Made by a program: the position numbers and the translations under genes. From the NCBI RefSeq assembly GCF_038446955.1, contig NZ_CP151803.1, positions 5,270,001-5,334,000 on the forward strand: a stretch of DNA of 64,000 nt. The letters run 5' to 3'. The stretch is from Pedobacter sp. FW305-3-2-15-E-R2A2. Lineage in GTDB: Bacteria; Bacteroidota; Bacteroidia; Sphingobacteriales; Sphingobacteriaceae. Shown in pieces: positions 53,967-63,632 of this stretch; position 1 is the first letter of the stretch; each line of letters starts with the position of its first letter. Under the pieces are notes generated by a model. It ran no database searches, was not told the DNA's origin, and saw nothing but the letters and a program-made list of their open reading frames with translations.

Positions 53967-54542
53967 CTATTGCAGATAACGTTTCTTCAGCCAATAAAAC
54001 AGAGAAAAGCTAATCAGAATAAGTATTCCTGATCCAGATATATATAACCAGGTGCTGACAGGGCTTTTTTCGACAATAGTATTCGACTGCGCTGATTTTG
54101 AGCTTTTTTTTGCAGATCCGGATTGCGTGATTTTTCTGCTGACATCATTTTGCAGGATTGTTTCCTTGTTGAATTTAACAGGAATAAGCCGGGGTTTCAA
54201 AGTGGCTGAGGCAGAAAGCATACCTGTTTCGGGCTGGAAGATCAGGTTCACATCAAGAAGATCATCCTGAATTACCGTCAAGCCATTTACCAGGCTATCG
54301 ACATTAAAAGAAGTTTCCTGTTTAATTATTTTTTCCGGGATGACCACTATCGTATCCGATTGCTCCCGAATCGTCAGGATAGACCTGTCGGTAGTCCATT
54401 CCTTCATTTTCTTTTTTTCTGATGAGCTGATTTCCTGTTTAGCGTAATCATTAGATTTAAACACTTTACGAAACATACCACATCCGGAAAGAAAGACCAA
54501 CATGATGAGTAGCGGAATATATTTTAAGCACCAATTATTCAT
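53967..54542 (-). CDS. Candidate unimolecular spanin-like lipoprotein
   Basis: 191 residues from ATG 54542 (MNNWCLKY). It has an N-terminal lipobox 'LVFLSGCGMFRKVF' (Cys21) and a C-terminal hydrophobic TM stretch 'TWLYISGSGILILISFSLF' followed by a short basic tail. Between them is a ~140-residue periplasmic segment with coiled/beta-like repeats. A lipid anchor on one end and a membrane helix on the other is the plan of phage u-spanins, which fuse outer and inner membranes at lysis. It lies at the end of a phage-like lysis and tail region. Sequence family not recognised; role inferred from architecture. Confidence 0.6.
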   Translation of the reverse strand: MNNWCLKYIPLLIMLVFLSGCGMFRKVFKSNDYAKQEISSSEKKKMKEWTTDRSILTIREQSDTIVVIPEKIIKQETSFNVDSLVNGLTVIQDDLLDVNLIFQPETGMLSASATLKPRLIPVKFNKETILQNDVSRKITQSGSAKKSSKSAQSNTIVEKSPVSTWLYISGSGILILISFSLFYWLKKRYLQ

Positions 54543-54628
54543 AACTGTTTTTTTATTTCGGTCCCATTTAATATTTAAGAGCATCCGGTTGCGGCTCCAA
54601 TTGCTATAACCGGATGCTTAATCTTTAA

Positions 54629-55930
54629 TTATTGCGCCCCTACTCCAGGTACAAGAGACTGGAAATTAACAGTATCCAACACCGCTTGTTGCTGTGTAAG
54701 GAAATAATGATTTCCTTCTTCCCGGATAATCGTTGGCCCACCCATATTTGTCATATTGCCAACTGGGAAATAGGTTCCCTCTCTATACATTTCGAAACCG
54801 AGGTTATTGTAATATTCCAATGTACCTCCGGTTTCATAAAGATCAATCATTACTCCTTCCCAGTCGTGGGACGTATTCATCAGTCCTGCGGTATTATTGT
54901 AAACCTTTGCGTTTGTAGGCTTAATCCGTGATGGATATAGCGCCATATAATCCTGCATATCCGGGCTTACCTGCAGCTCAAAAGCAGAATATTTCCAACT
55001 GTTCCAAACCACATTGTTATAGATCAGGACATCTTTAACCTCAGTACCGTAAGATACTCCCCATGCCCGAATTGCATTTCCCTGATGATTTGTGATTTTG
55101 TTGTCATGGAAAGATCCGTTTCCGATCATCTGAAATATACCGTTATGGTATCCATTTGGTGCATTAGGATCGCTGAAGGTCCTGTTAATATTATCTATAA
55201 CATTATAGGCAACTTCATAATTTTCAACCTGTCCCATCCAAACCACATTTCCAATTTCAGGACAATTTTTAACGACACAATTAAGAAACTTAAAGTTTTT
55301 CATTAAGTTCATGATGCCATCTTCCGTAAAACCACCATTACAGCTGAAACCTGTACTCGTATTTTCAAAAGTAAGTCGCTCCATTTTCCAATCCATCGAA
55401 GCAGTATTGTCTGTTCCGTCATAGATCAATCTATTGTGGTAGGAAATTGTATAGTCGCCTACATTCTTAAAACTCATGTCATGGAAGTATACATGATTAC
55501 TGTGCTGTTCAATAGAGATGGCACGGTAAGGCTGATCAGTCACAGACACTCCCCAAAATTCCAAATGATCTGCCTGTCCAATGGAAATTGAACCACCTGG
55601 CAGCTTTACCCCGGTTCCATCGATTTTCACATTTGTGGCTTTCGGAATTGAGATGTACTCGTAATTTCCAGGAACAATTTTAATATTCACGTTTGCCAAA
55701 GGATCCAGGAACAGTTGTCCGGAACCCGTTCCAACATTGACGAAGACAGGATCTACAGGCGGCGCTACTGCGGTTGCATAAGCTTTCAAGAAATCGGTAC
55801 TTGCTATAGATGGATAAGCAATTTTACCATCTGAATAGGTGATTTTAGTGATTTCTACGACATAGGTGATGACTTGTCCATCGACAATAATACTACCTGT
55901 CGGTTCTACTGCTGTTAATTGATTGTTCAT
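54629..55930 (-). CDS. Right-handed beta-helix protein, tail-spike-like
   Basis: 433 residues. After ~90 residues of N-terminal attachment-like sequence, short repeats with Asn/Gly at turns ('KATNVKIDGTGVKLPGGSI', 'HSNHVYFHDMSFKNVG', 'VENYEVAYNVIDNIN', 'NGSFHDNKITNHQGNAIRAWG', 'VKDVLIYNNVVWNS') mark a parallel beta-helix of the pectate-lyase fold. No signal peptide. In a phage-tail setting this is likely a receptor-binding or polysaccharide-degrading tail spike. Confidence 0.75.
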   Translation of the reverse strand: MNNQLTAVEPTGSIIVDGQVITYVVEITKITYSDGKIAYPSIASTDFLKAYATAVAPPVDPVFVNVGTGSGQLFLDPLANVNIKIVPGNYEYISIPKATNVKIDGTGVKLPGGSISIGQADHLEFWGVSVTDQPYRAISIEQHSNHVYFHDMSFKNVGDYTISYHNRLIYDGTDNTASMDWKMERLTFENTSTGFSCNGGFTEDGIMNLMKNFKFLNCVVKNCPEIGNVVWMGQVENYEVAYNVIDNINRTFSDPNAPNGYHNGIFQMIGNGSFHDNKITNHQGNAIRAWGVSYGTEVKDVLIYNNVVWNSWKYSAFELQVSPDMQDYMALYPSRIKPTNAKVYNNTAGLMNTSHDWEGVMIDLYETGGTLEYYNNLGFEMYREGTYFPVGNMTNMGGPTIIREEGNHYFLTQQQAVLDTVNFQSLVPGVGAQ

Positions 55931-55987
55931 TTTCTAATTTTTATATATGAATTGATTTTGAAAAATTTAATACATAACTATCCCCTT

Positions 55988-56021
55988 AGACCTGGAATGG
56001 GACTGTGCCATTCTGGGGTCT
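55988..56021 (-). terminator. Candidate hairpin after the lysis cassette
   Basis: AGACCTGGAATGG, 7-base loop, CCATTCTGGGGTCT, 42-76 bases after the stop of the small peptide gene on the minus strand. The flank is AT-rich without a clean run, so Rho-independent termination is possible but not certain. Confidence 0.35.
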
Positions 56022-56063
56022 ATTCTGTGGTTTTATAGAGCTGCTGTGATTTTTTAACTTAGT

Positions 56064-56237
56064 CTATAGCGTCTTTACCAGGATTTCCAATTCCAGCGCT
56101 TTCTTGTTAATGCTGTCCAGTTTACTATGAATCGGATGTCGATAAGATACTTTAAAAATATTTTGTGCAGCCTGTCTGTTCGAGGAAGCTCCAGATACCA
56201 TCAACATAAATAAGGTCACTATAAATAATATTCTCAT
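56064..56237 (-). CDS. 57-residue exported or membrane-anchored peptide in the lysis cassette
   Basis: Encodes 'MRILFIVTLFMLMVSGASSN' then a charged helical part ('KLDSINKKALELEILVKTL'). The first 18 residues are a signal peptide or TM anchor. Its ATG overlaps the stop of the upstream gene as ATGA, so it is translationally coupled. Such small overlapping genes next to endolysins are often spanin or holin subunits; function here is inferred only from position and shape. Confidence 0.6.
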   Translation of the reverse strand: MRILFIVTLFMLMVSGASSNRQAAQNIFKVSYRHPIHSKLDSINKKALELEILVKTL

Positions 56238-56611
56238 CTCCTTTTATTTTTATTAAAATATTGTTTGACTGATTCCACTGTTCCATTTAAATTGATTAGA
56301 GAGGTATCCAATCTCTTACTATTGCTATCCTGCTGCTCCTTATATGGAGCCAGTTGCTTCGGAAGCTCTCTCTCCACTCCTTTAGCTACCGCAATGTTGA
56401 TCTTTTCATTCAACATCGTGATGTCCTGGATCCTTAACCTGTTCATTTCATTAATGACGTTATATTGCCAGAAGTTAAGCCCGACAGAAAGTAAAAGCAT
56501 CGTCGCAAAAGGGTTTTGCTGGACTGCGATAAACAGTCGGTCAAACATCCTTTCTAACCAGGCGGCCTTACGGTCGATCATATCTTGTTTTGTTGTTATC
56601 TCCTCTTCCAT
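56234..56611 (-). CDS. One-TM phage membrane protein (holin or inner-spanin candidate)
   Basis: 125 residues: a charged N-terminus (~1-33), one TM helix 'FATMLLLSVGLNFWQYNVI' (~35-53), and a charged, coiled-coil-like tail. Its start overlaps the endolysin stop by one base (TAATG) and its stop overlaps the next gene (ATGA). One TM plus a coiled tail fits a pinholin or inner-membrane spanin better than a classical three-TM holin. No family recognised. Confidence 0.6.
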   Translation of the reverse strand: MEEEITTKQDMIDRKAAWLERMFDRLFIAVQQNPFATMLLLSVGLNFWQYNVINEMNRLRIQDITMLNEKINIAVAKGVERELPKQLAPYKEQQDSNSKRLDTSLINLNGTVESVKQYFNKNKRR

Positions 56612-57081
56612 TATCTTCCAATTTCAAAATGCATCCAATCGTAATTTTTCTCTCTGCCCAATGATATAAATCCATGTTTATAGAAGATATCAATCATTGG
56701 TTTATATTCCGGCCTCGCAAAGCGTGCGGTCCTGGCCGTTTCTTTTAGTAAATTCCTGCCTGGGTCAAGGTCTATTGCGATTCCCCAGGAATGACGGGAA
56801 AGTGTTTTTGTACTTCCTCTCATCAACCGGTAGTTAAAGCAGCCTCCATATAAATCTATGCCCAGTTCCACGATCCTTTCATAACCGTAATACAGAAGAA
56901 CATCTTCGAACACAGCTAACAATTGATCAGCAATCAATTCGTGACATTGTATTTGCCCTACTACACTTTTCTTTTCCCAGGCAACACGCATTTTATAAGG
57001 AAGTTTGATAGTAGTCAGATAACCTTTGCCTGTTGCATTTGGAATGCCATATTTCTTATTTAACTGATCAATAGTTATCAT
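56611..57081 (-). CDS. M15-family peptidase endolysin (VanY/Ply-like)
   Basis: 156 residues. Zinc-site motifs of the M15 (D-Ala-D-Ala carboxypeptidase / L-Ala-D-Glu endopeptidase) type: 'SRHSWGIAIDLDPGRN' (His and Asp) and 'DWMHFEIG' (His), with Glu in between. Short and without signal peptide, as phage endolysins are; they cleave peptidoglycan cross-bridges after the holin opens the membrane. First gene of a start-stop overlapping cassette. Confidence 0.88.
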   Translation of the reverse strand: MITIDQLNKKYGIPNATGKGYLTTIKLPYKMRVAWEKKSVVGQIQCHELIADQLLAVFEDVLLYYGYERIVELGIDLYGGCFNYRLMRGSTKTLSRHSWGIAIDLDPGRNLLKETARTARFARPEYKPMIDIFYKHGFISLGREKNYDWMHFEIGR

Positions 57082-57639
57082 ATCTGTGTCCTTTAATTGT
57101 GTTATACAAATTTACAAAATACAGCTAACAAGCTAAACTATAAGACTTTAGAACCTATAGTTTATAAAGAGAAACATGGATTTGTATCATTTGCTCAATA
57201 ATTGTATTTAGCACAAAAAATGACACCTATATTCTCATAAGATTCATTTATTGGTTTAAATATCCTATTTGCCAGACTGATCCAATTTACCAGCTCCATA
57301 CACATAACCAACTAATGAAATCGATCTTCTTTCAAAACTAATCATAGGTGCGGAGACATAGGATTCAATCCCATAATCATCCATCCAGCTATGAAAAGTT
57401 TTCCGGCTCTTTCCAGCATATCAAAACAGTCCGCCAATGCGATGTTACTTCCACTTTGCTTTCCGGGGATAAAGCCTCTGCTCTTGACGGCTATATTGTT
57501 TATATGTATAAATATTCATTTTAATGATGTAGTTCCCGTTAAAGGTTAGGTATTAATGAGATCTATTCTGGGAGTAGCACTTTAGAGCTACCATCTTCAA
57601 AGACCTGTTAAACTAGTATTTGAAGATGATTTATATCAG
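57082..57639. other. Intergenic region between endolysin and tail protein genes
   Basis: 558 bases without a clear gene. A 39-codon minus-strand frame at 57265-57384 ('MDDYGIESYVSAPMISFE...') looks protein-like but is unknown and lacks an upstream open frame (preceded by TGA), so it may be a remnant. Two inverted repeats lie near the tail gene: GTAGC/GCTAC at 57574-57590 and CATCTTCAAA/TTTGAAGATG at 57592-57628. The region probably carries the promoter of the lysis cassette. Confidence 0.45.
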
Positions 57640-60600
57640 TTAAAGAATATTTATTAAAAGACCTTTGTGAAAGGTCCACCGTCTCCTTGAGTCATCAATA
57701 AAAGTACCGCTAACTCCTGCAACTCCGTCAATAAATATATTACCCTTCACTTTTAAATCTCCATCTGCGTTTAAAGTCCCATCTCTAACAGTAAGATTTC
57801 CAGTTCCTGTTTTATCAGACTTCGTGACTAACATATCTCCTGAAGCATATATAGCAAGTGTTTTAGAAGCACCGTTAGTATCTGACTTAGTTCCGTCTAA
57901 AAAGGCTCCGGCAGCTGAATACCCACCATCCTGCAAGTTTCTGTTGAATAAGAATCCTACAACTGAGGCATTAGTAATCAAGCCCGTTGCACTAGATAAA
58001 AATGGAACCTTGCCCCCGTTAGCAAATAGACCTGCACCAGTAAGGCCAGATATTCCTTCATTGGTTTTAATATCTAATCCAGAAGACACTGCCGATCCAT
58101 TTAAGGCTATCTGTGCAGATACAGAAACAGAAGGAGCATAAAGTAAATCTCCTTCATTGAAAAATTTTATACCATTGCCTTGTTTAGTGATTTCCACTCT
58201 TTTTCCACTCTCCGCAGTTTTTAAATTTTCAACTCCCAAGTTAGTTATGAATGCCATTTTAGCAAAGAAAAGATTTGTTGCAAGGCTTTCGTATTGTCCG
58301 CCGAAAGCATTCCATTTACTTGCATTTGTTGGCAAAATTCCGGAAAATGTTCCTGCATCAACCCTCGCTACATAAGCTTTTTCTCCTGAACCATCATCAT
58401 AACGGACGATATCAACTTTACTAGCATTTCCAGTATATTGCTTATCCGACTTATATTCATCACCGCCAGTAGGAAGTGGACCGTTTTGTCCTACCGCAGC
58501 AACCGTCCAGGAACTTCCCTCCTCAGGCGACACATTTGATATTGGCAACCCACTAATCACATTCCACGAAGATCCATTATGGGTAACCTGATCCCCGCGA
58601 TAATAAGTACTAAGCGAATTATACACTCCTCTAAATACGGGAATTGGCGCTTGAATTCCACCAGCATTCTGAACTACTCCACCGCGAATGGTCAACTTAT
58701 TAGGACTACTTACATTCCAGTCTATCCCGCTCAACTCATCTCCAAGTTTTAGCTGCCCCGTTGTCAGATCCATGAACATTTTCTCGTCAATCGATTTAAT
58801 TCTGCCCGCTGTAATCTGGTCGCCAACAATGAACACCATTCCATTAGTAAGCGCGTTATCTCTCCGTCCATCTTTTACTGGAAACAGTACCCCTGCCTGC
58901 AAAATATAATACCCTGGCACGCTTTCAGCAGATTTCACTTCCGTTGACAATTCCCAGGAACCTACAAGGACCGATTTAGAAATTTTAGCATACAGATAAT
59001 ATTTATTAGCGGCGACTAAATTTGAGGCAGTGAAAGTATCCATTTCCCAGGTAAATCCTACTCCTGGAACATTAAGGTCATAATGAATCAGCTCTCCTGC
59101 AGTCGCCGTAAACGTATTCGGATTACCCAGATAATTAGGCTTAAAAGAAACACCACTTAAATTAAAGTTTGTTGCTTTTGCGCCAATTGCGAGGTAAAGA
59201 GATTCGATACTTCCGGTCGCAATCTTCCCAGCGTAATACTTGTCTGTTGTTGGATCTATTACCGAATCTTTCAGGTCGTAAAGGTTGATCGAATTTCTTC
59301 TTGCCTGCTCCGCTTGAATGCGTGAAACCTGTTTCACCTCCTTTTTTGTATCGATGGCGCTGGCAACCAATCTATCCTGCATCGTATAAGGGATAAAATT
59401 ACTGATAGAAACATCAATATTCGCTTCGTTCACCAATGGGTAAGTCAGGGTAGCGATCCTTAAAGTTGCATTGATGGGCAGCTTAAGGTCGACAAGGGTA
59501 ATCCGATCTCCCACCCTAAGTTGAATTCCATTATCTCGGATGTATTTCTCATCTGGTTTTAGTCCATAGGCAACCCTGGGCACACTATTTTCCTGCAGAT
59601 AGGCAAGCGCATCTGCTTTAAGCCTACTTTCTGCCGCAGTAATATAGCTTTCCGGCATTTTTAAATTCACCAGTGTATATTTTGCATTGACTTCCGGAAA
59701 GTTGAGCTCATTGGGAAGTGTGTAATCATTGGTATCCTTAAAAACATTGAAATAAATCGCCTTCTTTGAATGGTCATATTTCCATATTTCAAACTCATAG
59801 TTGGCCAGTGCCCCCGATTTGAAAACTATTTTAGCCTTTTCGCCTTCCTGCAAATGTGCATTGATGTCAAAGTCAATAGACGTATCAACAACCGTTGTTT
59901 TATCAATCACTGCAGTAATCATCCCGGTACGACTGGGGAAAATCTCTGCATTTTCATACTTCCCCTCTTTTATCCCATATAAATCAACATTGGCTTCCAG
60001 ATATTTCTCCTGAAACAATAGTTTTTTCGCCTTATCTCTATATGTATAATCTATGTTCTTTGATCCACCGAAAGCATATACCCTGGTCACTACATTTTTA
60101 TCATCTGCAATTTTCCGGTTCAACTCATACAAACCTTTTCCTCTTCCAAATTCAAAAACAAGTCCCGTATCGGCCCCCAATGTTTTCACCATGTTGACCT
60201 GCTGTCCAACCAGAAAGAATTCCAGTTTAAACTTCTCGGCTATTGCAGTCAAGGCAGTGCGACAGGAATGGTTGTTATAATCGAGGTTCATTGGATCAGT
60301 CACTTCAATCGTACCCAATGTCCAGCCTGGTTCAATCTGGTTAATGTTATCAACTATCAGGCGAAGGTGATCAGCCGCAGTTCCATGGTAAGAGAAGTCA
60401 TCCGTTCCTTCATGCATCAGGAACTTATCGTGCAAACTATAAACCGGACTTTCAAATACAATATTGTATTTATGGCTATGGTCACTCTCAGACTTTCCAT
60501 ATTCTGGAACAGTATTGATCTTATATCTTTCCCCTTTGTGAACGATATAATCGCCCAACTGAACCGGGAGCACGAAAGGCAATATCACACTACATGTGAT

Positions 60601-60699
60601 TTGTTTTTCAGCCATCTGTGTTTCGCTGAAAGTCGTATTTTCATCAATATCAAATGAAATCAATTGCGTGTCATTTCCTCTGTATATCTGTAGTTTCAT
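57640..60699 (-). CDS. Phage tail hub/minor structural protein
   Basis: 1019 residues. The N-terminal ~430 residues ('LQIYRGNDTQLISFDIDE', 'FVLPVQLGDYIVHKGERYKI', 'LGADTGLVFEFGRGKGLYELNR', 'VVTRVYAFGGSKNI', 'RVAYGLKPDEKYIRDNG') resemble tail-hub/Tal-type proteins that bind the tube tip. The middle and C-terminal parts are beta-rich with Gly-Asn-poor collagen-like or fibre-like stretches ('LSGVSFKPNYLGNPNTF', 'TGNLTVRDGTLNADGDLKVKGNIFIDG'). Whether it is enzymatic is not visible. Exact family name uncertain. Confidence 0.75.
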   Translation of the reverse strand: MKLQIYRGNDTQLISFDIDENTTFSETQMAEKQITCSVILPFVLPVQLGDYIVHKGERYKINTVPEYGKSESDHSHKYNIVFESPVYSLHDKFLMHEGTDDFSYHGTAADHLRLIVDNINQIEPGWTLGTIEVTDPMNLDYNNHSCRTALTAIAEKFKLEFFLVGQQVNMVKTLGADTGLVFEFGRGKGLYELNRKIADDKNVVTRVYAFGGSKNIDYTYRDKAKKLLFQEKYLEANVDLYGIKEGKYENAEIFPSRTGMITAVIDKTTVVDTSIDFDINAHLQEGEKAKIVFKSGALANYEFEIWKYDHSKKAIYFNVFKDTNDYTLPNELNFPEVNAKYTLVNLKMPESYITAAESRLKADALAYLQENSVPRVAYGLKPDEKYIRDNGIQLRVGDRITLVDLKLPINATLRIATLTYPLVNEANIDVSISNFIPYTMQDRLVASAIDTKKEVKQVSRIQAEQARRNSINLYDLKDSVIDPTTDKYYAGKIATGSIESLYLAIGAKATNFNLSGVSFKPNYLGNPNTFTATAGELIHYDLNVPGVGFTWEMDTFTASNLVAANKYYLYAKISKSVLVGSWELSTEVKSAESVPGYYILQAGVLFPVKDGRRDNALTNGMVFIVGDQITAGRIKSIDEKMFMDLTTGQLKLGDELSGIDWNVSSPNKLTIRGGVVQNAGGIQAPIPVFRGVYNSLSTYYRGDQVTHNGSSWNVISGLPISNVSPEEGSSWTVAAVGQNGPLPTGGDEYKSDKQYTGNASKVDIVRYDDGSGEKAYVARVDAGTFSGILPTNASKWNAFGGQYESLATNLFFAKMAFITNLGVENLKTAESGKRVEITKQGNGIKFFNEGDLLYAPSVSVSAQIALNGSAVSSGLDIKTNEGISGLTGAGLFANGGKVPFLSSATGLITNASVVGFLFNRNLQDGGYSAAGAFLDGTKSDTNGASKTLAIYASGDMLVTKSDKTGTGNLTVRDGTLNADGDLKVKGNIFIDGVAGVSGTFIDDSRRRWTFHKGLLINIL

Positions 60700-60727
60700 C
60701 TTCTTTATTTTTTATTTTAAAATCCTA

Positions 60728-62203
60728 TTATCCCATTTGAACGGGGTATCCCATGATGGAAGTTCCCCTCAGCTGATTCGAAGAATCAACCGCTTTGACA
60801 TCTCCATCCTGCCCCCTATATTCGATACTCAAACTACCGGCAACTGCTTTGTTTAAATTCAAATACCAGGTATTTCCGCTACCAGTCAGCGCATTTACGG
60901 TATATCCTGATCCGCCTGTAATGCTGTAACCTCCTTTTAAACTTTGACTAACAGCCATATTGAATTTAAGCATGATCCGGTTTGGGTTAGCCGAATTATA
61001 GGTAGCAGCGATAAATCTTGGCGGCTCCTGATCCGTAATTGGTGCCAAAAATTTAGTTGTTTTCTTCTTGAACACATTCACCAGTCCTGTTGCCGGATTG
61101 TAGCTATAATGATCTGCTCCGGTAACAGCAATATCTGTGATTTGTCCCCCGCTGATCAGCAGACTCATATCCCTTCTTCTATTTTCATCCGGGATAGCAG
61201 ACAGATCAATGTCTACAGTTAGCCTATTTCCTTCCAGCGTCTCTTTCTTATCGGCCAGGCTTTTTGTTTCCAGGTATTCAAACAGCTCCGTTGTTGTACC
61301 CGCCCATACCCGATCTCCCAGCTGTGTAGCCACATAATTCATAAAAGTTCTGAATCCTGTCGCCGAATCTGAGTCCTTATAAGGACCATGACTAAATAGT
61401 CTGAGTAAGGAAGGAGCGGCTTTGGTTCCTGCAGTTTTCACCTGGTTAATCAGTCCGGACCATTCGGATATCAGGTCTGCTTTAAAATTTTCTCCAAGGT
61501 ATTCTCTGGTCATGGCCACATCCGGGAGCTGAAGCGTGTTCAGTTTCTTATCATTATGAAAAGGATATCCATCTTTCATATCCTCTGTGCCCCCTTGACT
61601 GCTGAACACCCGAATCTTAGTATTAAAACCACTAAAGGTATAACCTGGATCTGCTGCCGGGTTAACCATCCCTCGAATGCGATATTCCATTCCCCTGGAC
61701 AACATTCTTTCCCATACCCGCTGACTCAGGTCGCGGATCTGCTGATAACGATCTGAATCTCCGGCAATGTCGGAAGAAGGAGCTCCAAACTGGTGATTCA
61801 ATACATCCCAATCTGCCTGTAACATTTCATAAATCTGATCGTAGTTAACGTAACTATTCACGCCGTCCATTAAATCTACTCCGTACATATTCACAGCAAA
61901 ACATGCAGCCGCTGCTTTCCAGCTCAATTGATTTCCACAACCATCCGTATGTTTTAACCCAGGAGAAGTTACACCATCAAATGCCGTCCCACCATTAAAA
62001 TGCTTAAAAACCACTTCATAAATTCCTTCCTGTGAATCGTCCTGTTCATAGTTAAACACCACTTCCTTGTTATACTTTGCGGCAGCAAAGCTGACCACAG
62101 GATTTACAGGATTGCCTGAGAAGGTGACCTCTATCTTAATATTTTTACCCGGGTCAGGAGGGTTCGTCCCTGACATTATAAATCGTCTGCCTTTGATAAT
62201 CAT
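60728..62203 (-). CDS. Phage structural protein with deacetylase-like domain
   Basis: 491 residues from ATG 62203 (a GTG seven codons upstream overlaps the previous stop). Residues ~30-330 recall the NodB/DUF2334 polysaccharide-deacetylase fold: 'VVFNYEQDDSQEGIYEVVF' (Asp-Asp), 'WDVLNHQFGA' (His), 'RLFSHGPYKDSD', and 'VWAGTTTELFEYLET'. A C-terminal ~100-residue beta domain ends 'SLSIEYRGQDGDVKAVDSSN'. It would remove acetyl groups from host capsule or exopolysaccharide during adsorption. Metal-site assignment is tentative; several DDxH positions are not exact. Confidence 0.5.
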   Translation of the reverse strand: MIIKGRRFIMSGTNPPDPGKNIKIEVTFSGNPVNPVVSFAAAKYNKEVVFNYEQDDSQEGIYEVVFKHFNGGTAFDGVTSPGLKHTDGCGNQLSWKAAAACFAVNMYGVDLMDGVNSYVNYDQIYEMLQADWDVLNHQFGAPSSDIAGDSDRYQQIRDLSQRVWERMLSRGMEYRIRGMVNPAADPGYTFSGFNTKIRVFSSQGGTEDMKDGYPFHNDKKLNTLQLPDVAMTREYLGENFKADLISEWSGLINQVKTAGTKAAPSLLRLFSHGPYKDSDSATGFRTFMNYVATQLGDRVWAGTTTELFEYLETKSLADKKETLEGNRLTVDIDLSAIPDENRRRDMSLLISGGQITDIAVTGADHYSYNPATGLVNVFKKKTTKFLAPITDQEPPRFIAATYNSANPNRIMLKFNMAVSQSLKGGYSITGGSGYTVNALTGSGNTWYLNLNKAVAGSLSIEYRGQDGDVKAVDSSNQLRGTSIMGYPVQMG

Positions 62204-62213
62204 ATTTGGAATT

Positions 62214-63626
62214 TTAAACTGCACTTAGTCCTGATTGTCTAACATTATTGTTATTTCTGATGCCATAAGCATCCTCTACGAATACCTTTGCATATAAGGT
62301 TTCATTTGCCCGTACCTTGGAATCCAATGTTCCCCAGCTTGCTCCCCCATTGATGCTATATTCATAATATACTTTGGTGGCATCTGTACGTAACCTGATC
62401 TTAACCAAATTAGAAGCTACAGACACCGGCACCTGAAAACTCACGTAATCCTGAGTGCTGACCTGTCTTCCGTATTCGTTGTCTGAAAAACCTAAAAAGT
62501 AGGTAGCAGAGCCACTATTCATCACCGTATCATTGTTATTGTCAAAGGCAATCCTACCTATCCCGGCAGTCCCTACTTTACCCTCAGAAACCAAAATCGC
62601 AGTCCCTCCGGCCAGAACTTTAAGGTTCGGATAAGCGGCGCCAAAATTAACGGTATTGGGCAATTTATAGAGTAACGTATTGTTCATTTGAGGATCAATC
62701 TCAATGTCACGATCCAATCTCCACACCGTTATCGGGACGGTATTGTCCAATACTTTACTAAAGGCAGTCGCATTAAACAACCAGGCAGATGCATTCCTGC
62801 CTGTTACCGCTTTGAGGCGGACACCAACCTGCCCAATGGCTTTGTCTACATCACCAACTATGATAGGTTTTGCACTGACGTCTGAAACTGTCACTCCTCC
62901 ATTTAACGTAAACTCATAATTGCTATTTGCAGGGTACGCCGGATTTGGGGTGTAATTAAAGGTGTTGTTCACATCATCTACCACTCCGGAACCAGGTGCA
63001 GCAGGTGTAATATTTCCAGGAACATCGGTTGTGGCATTACCTACCCCATAATTTGATCCCGAGAACCCGGTTGCTGTGACTCTGATCCGGTAGTAATATA
63101 CTGTACTTGCCGTCAAGCCCGTATCCAGAAAAGTATTTGCACTTCCACTGTAAACATTCACCGGATTGGAAAAGGTAACAGCAGTATCTCTTTGCAAGGT
63201 ATAAACCGTCCCATTGGTAACGTAATTCCAGTTTACAGGAATGGCATCACTGGCTGCAGCAGCAAAAGTTAGCGTTGGTGTAGCCAATTTTTCCAACTGC
63301 TCGCCTTCTGGCGGATCAATCCAGGACAAATCTCCCTGTAAAATTCTATCTGCTGCCCAATTTGGCAAAGATTTTAAATAGGCATTTAATTCGGCAGGCG
63401 ACAAACCGCCGCTTCCGGATACCTTATATGGATCAGCGGCTGTTCCTGATCCCGACACTCCATCAAAATAAACGGGCGGCAATTCGCTGAGCGGAACCAC
63501 TCCACTTACTTTATTTGCCTTATTCCCCAGTCCGAGTGTATTTGCATTGATTTGATCCGCATTGTTATTGAGCTTCGCTCTAATGCTGGAATTACTATCT
63601 CCGTTATTAAATTTTTCTGCTGCCAT
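62214..63626 (-). CDS. Phage tail fibre-like protein with fibronectin-type repeats
   Basis: 470 residues. N-terminal trimerisation-like segment ('FNNGDSNSSIRAKLNNNADQ', 'GLGNKANKVSG'), then Ig/FN3-like repeats ('ATPTLTFAAAASDAIPVNWNYV', 'SANTFLDTGLTASTVYYYRIRVTATG') and more beta-sandwich repeats to the end. The initial Ser/Asn-rich 'NADQINANT' style resembles tail-fibre stems. It overlaps the start region of the next gene, so they are cotranscribed. Confidence 0.72.
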   Translation of the reverse strand: MAAEKFNNGDSNSSIRAKLNNNADQINANTLGLGNKANKVSGVVPLSELPPVYFDGVSGSGTAADPYKVSGSGGLSPAELNAYLKSLPNWAADRILQGDLSWIDPPEGEQLEKLATPTLTFAAAASDAIPVNWNYVTNGTVYTLQRDTAVTFSNPVNVYSGSANTFLDTGLTASTVYYYRIRVTATGFSGSNYGVGNATTDVPGNITPAAPGSGVVDDVNNTFNYTPNPAYPANSNYEFTLNGGVTVSDVSAKPIIVGDVDKAIGQVGVRLKAVTGRNASAWLFNATAFSKVLDNTVPITVWRLDRDIEIDPQMNNTLLYKLPNTVNFGAAYPNLKVLAGGTAILVSEGKVGTAGIGRIAFDNNNDTVMNSGSATYFLGFSDNEYGRQVSTQDYVSFQVPVSVASNLVKIRLRTDATKVYYEYSINGGASWGTLDSKVRANETLYAKVFVEDAYGIRNNNNVRQSGLSAV

Positions 63627-63632
63627 TGTTTT

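Noticed and set aside
59770..60856. Several plus-strand ORFs inside the tail-hub gene
   Set aside because: They are antisense shadows with no start context and no protein-like composition.
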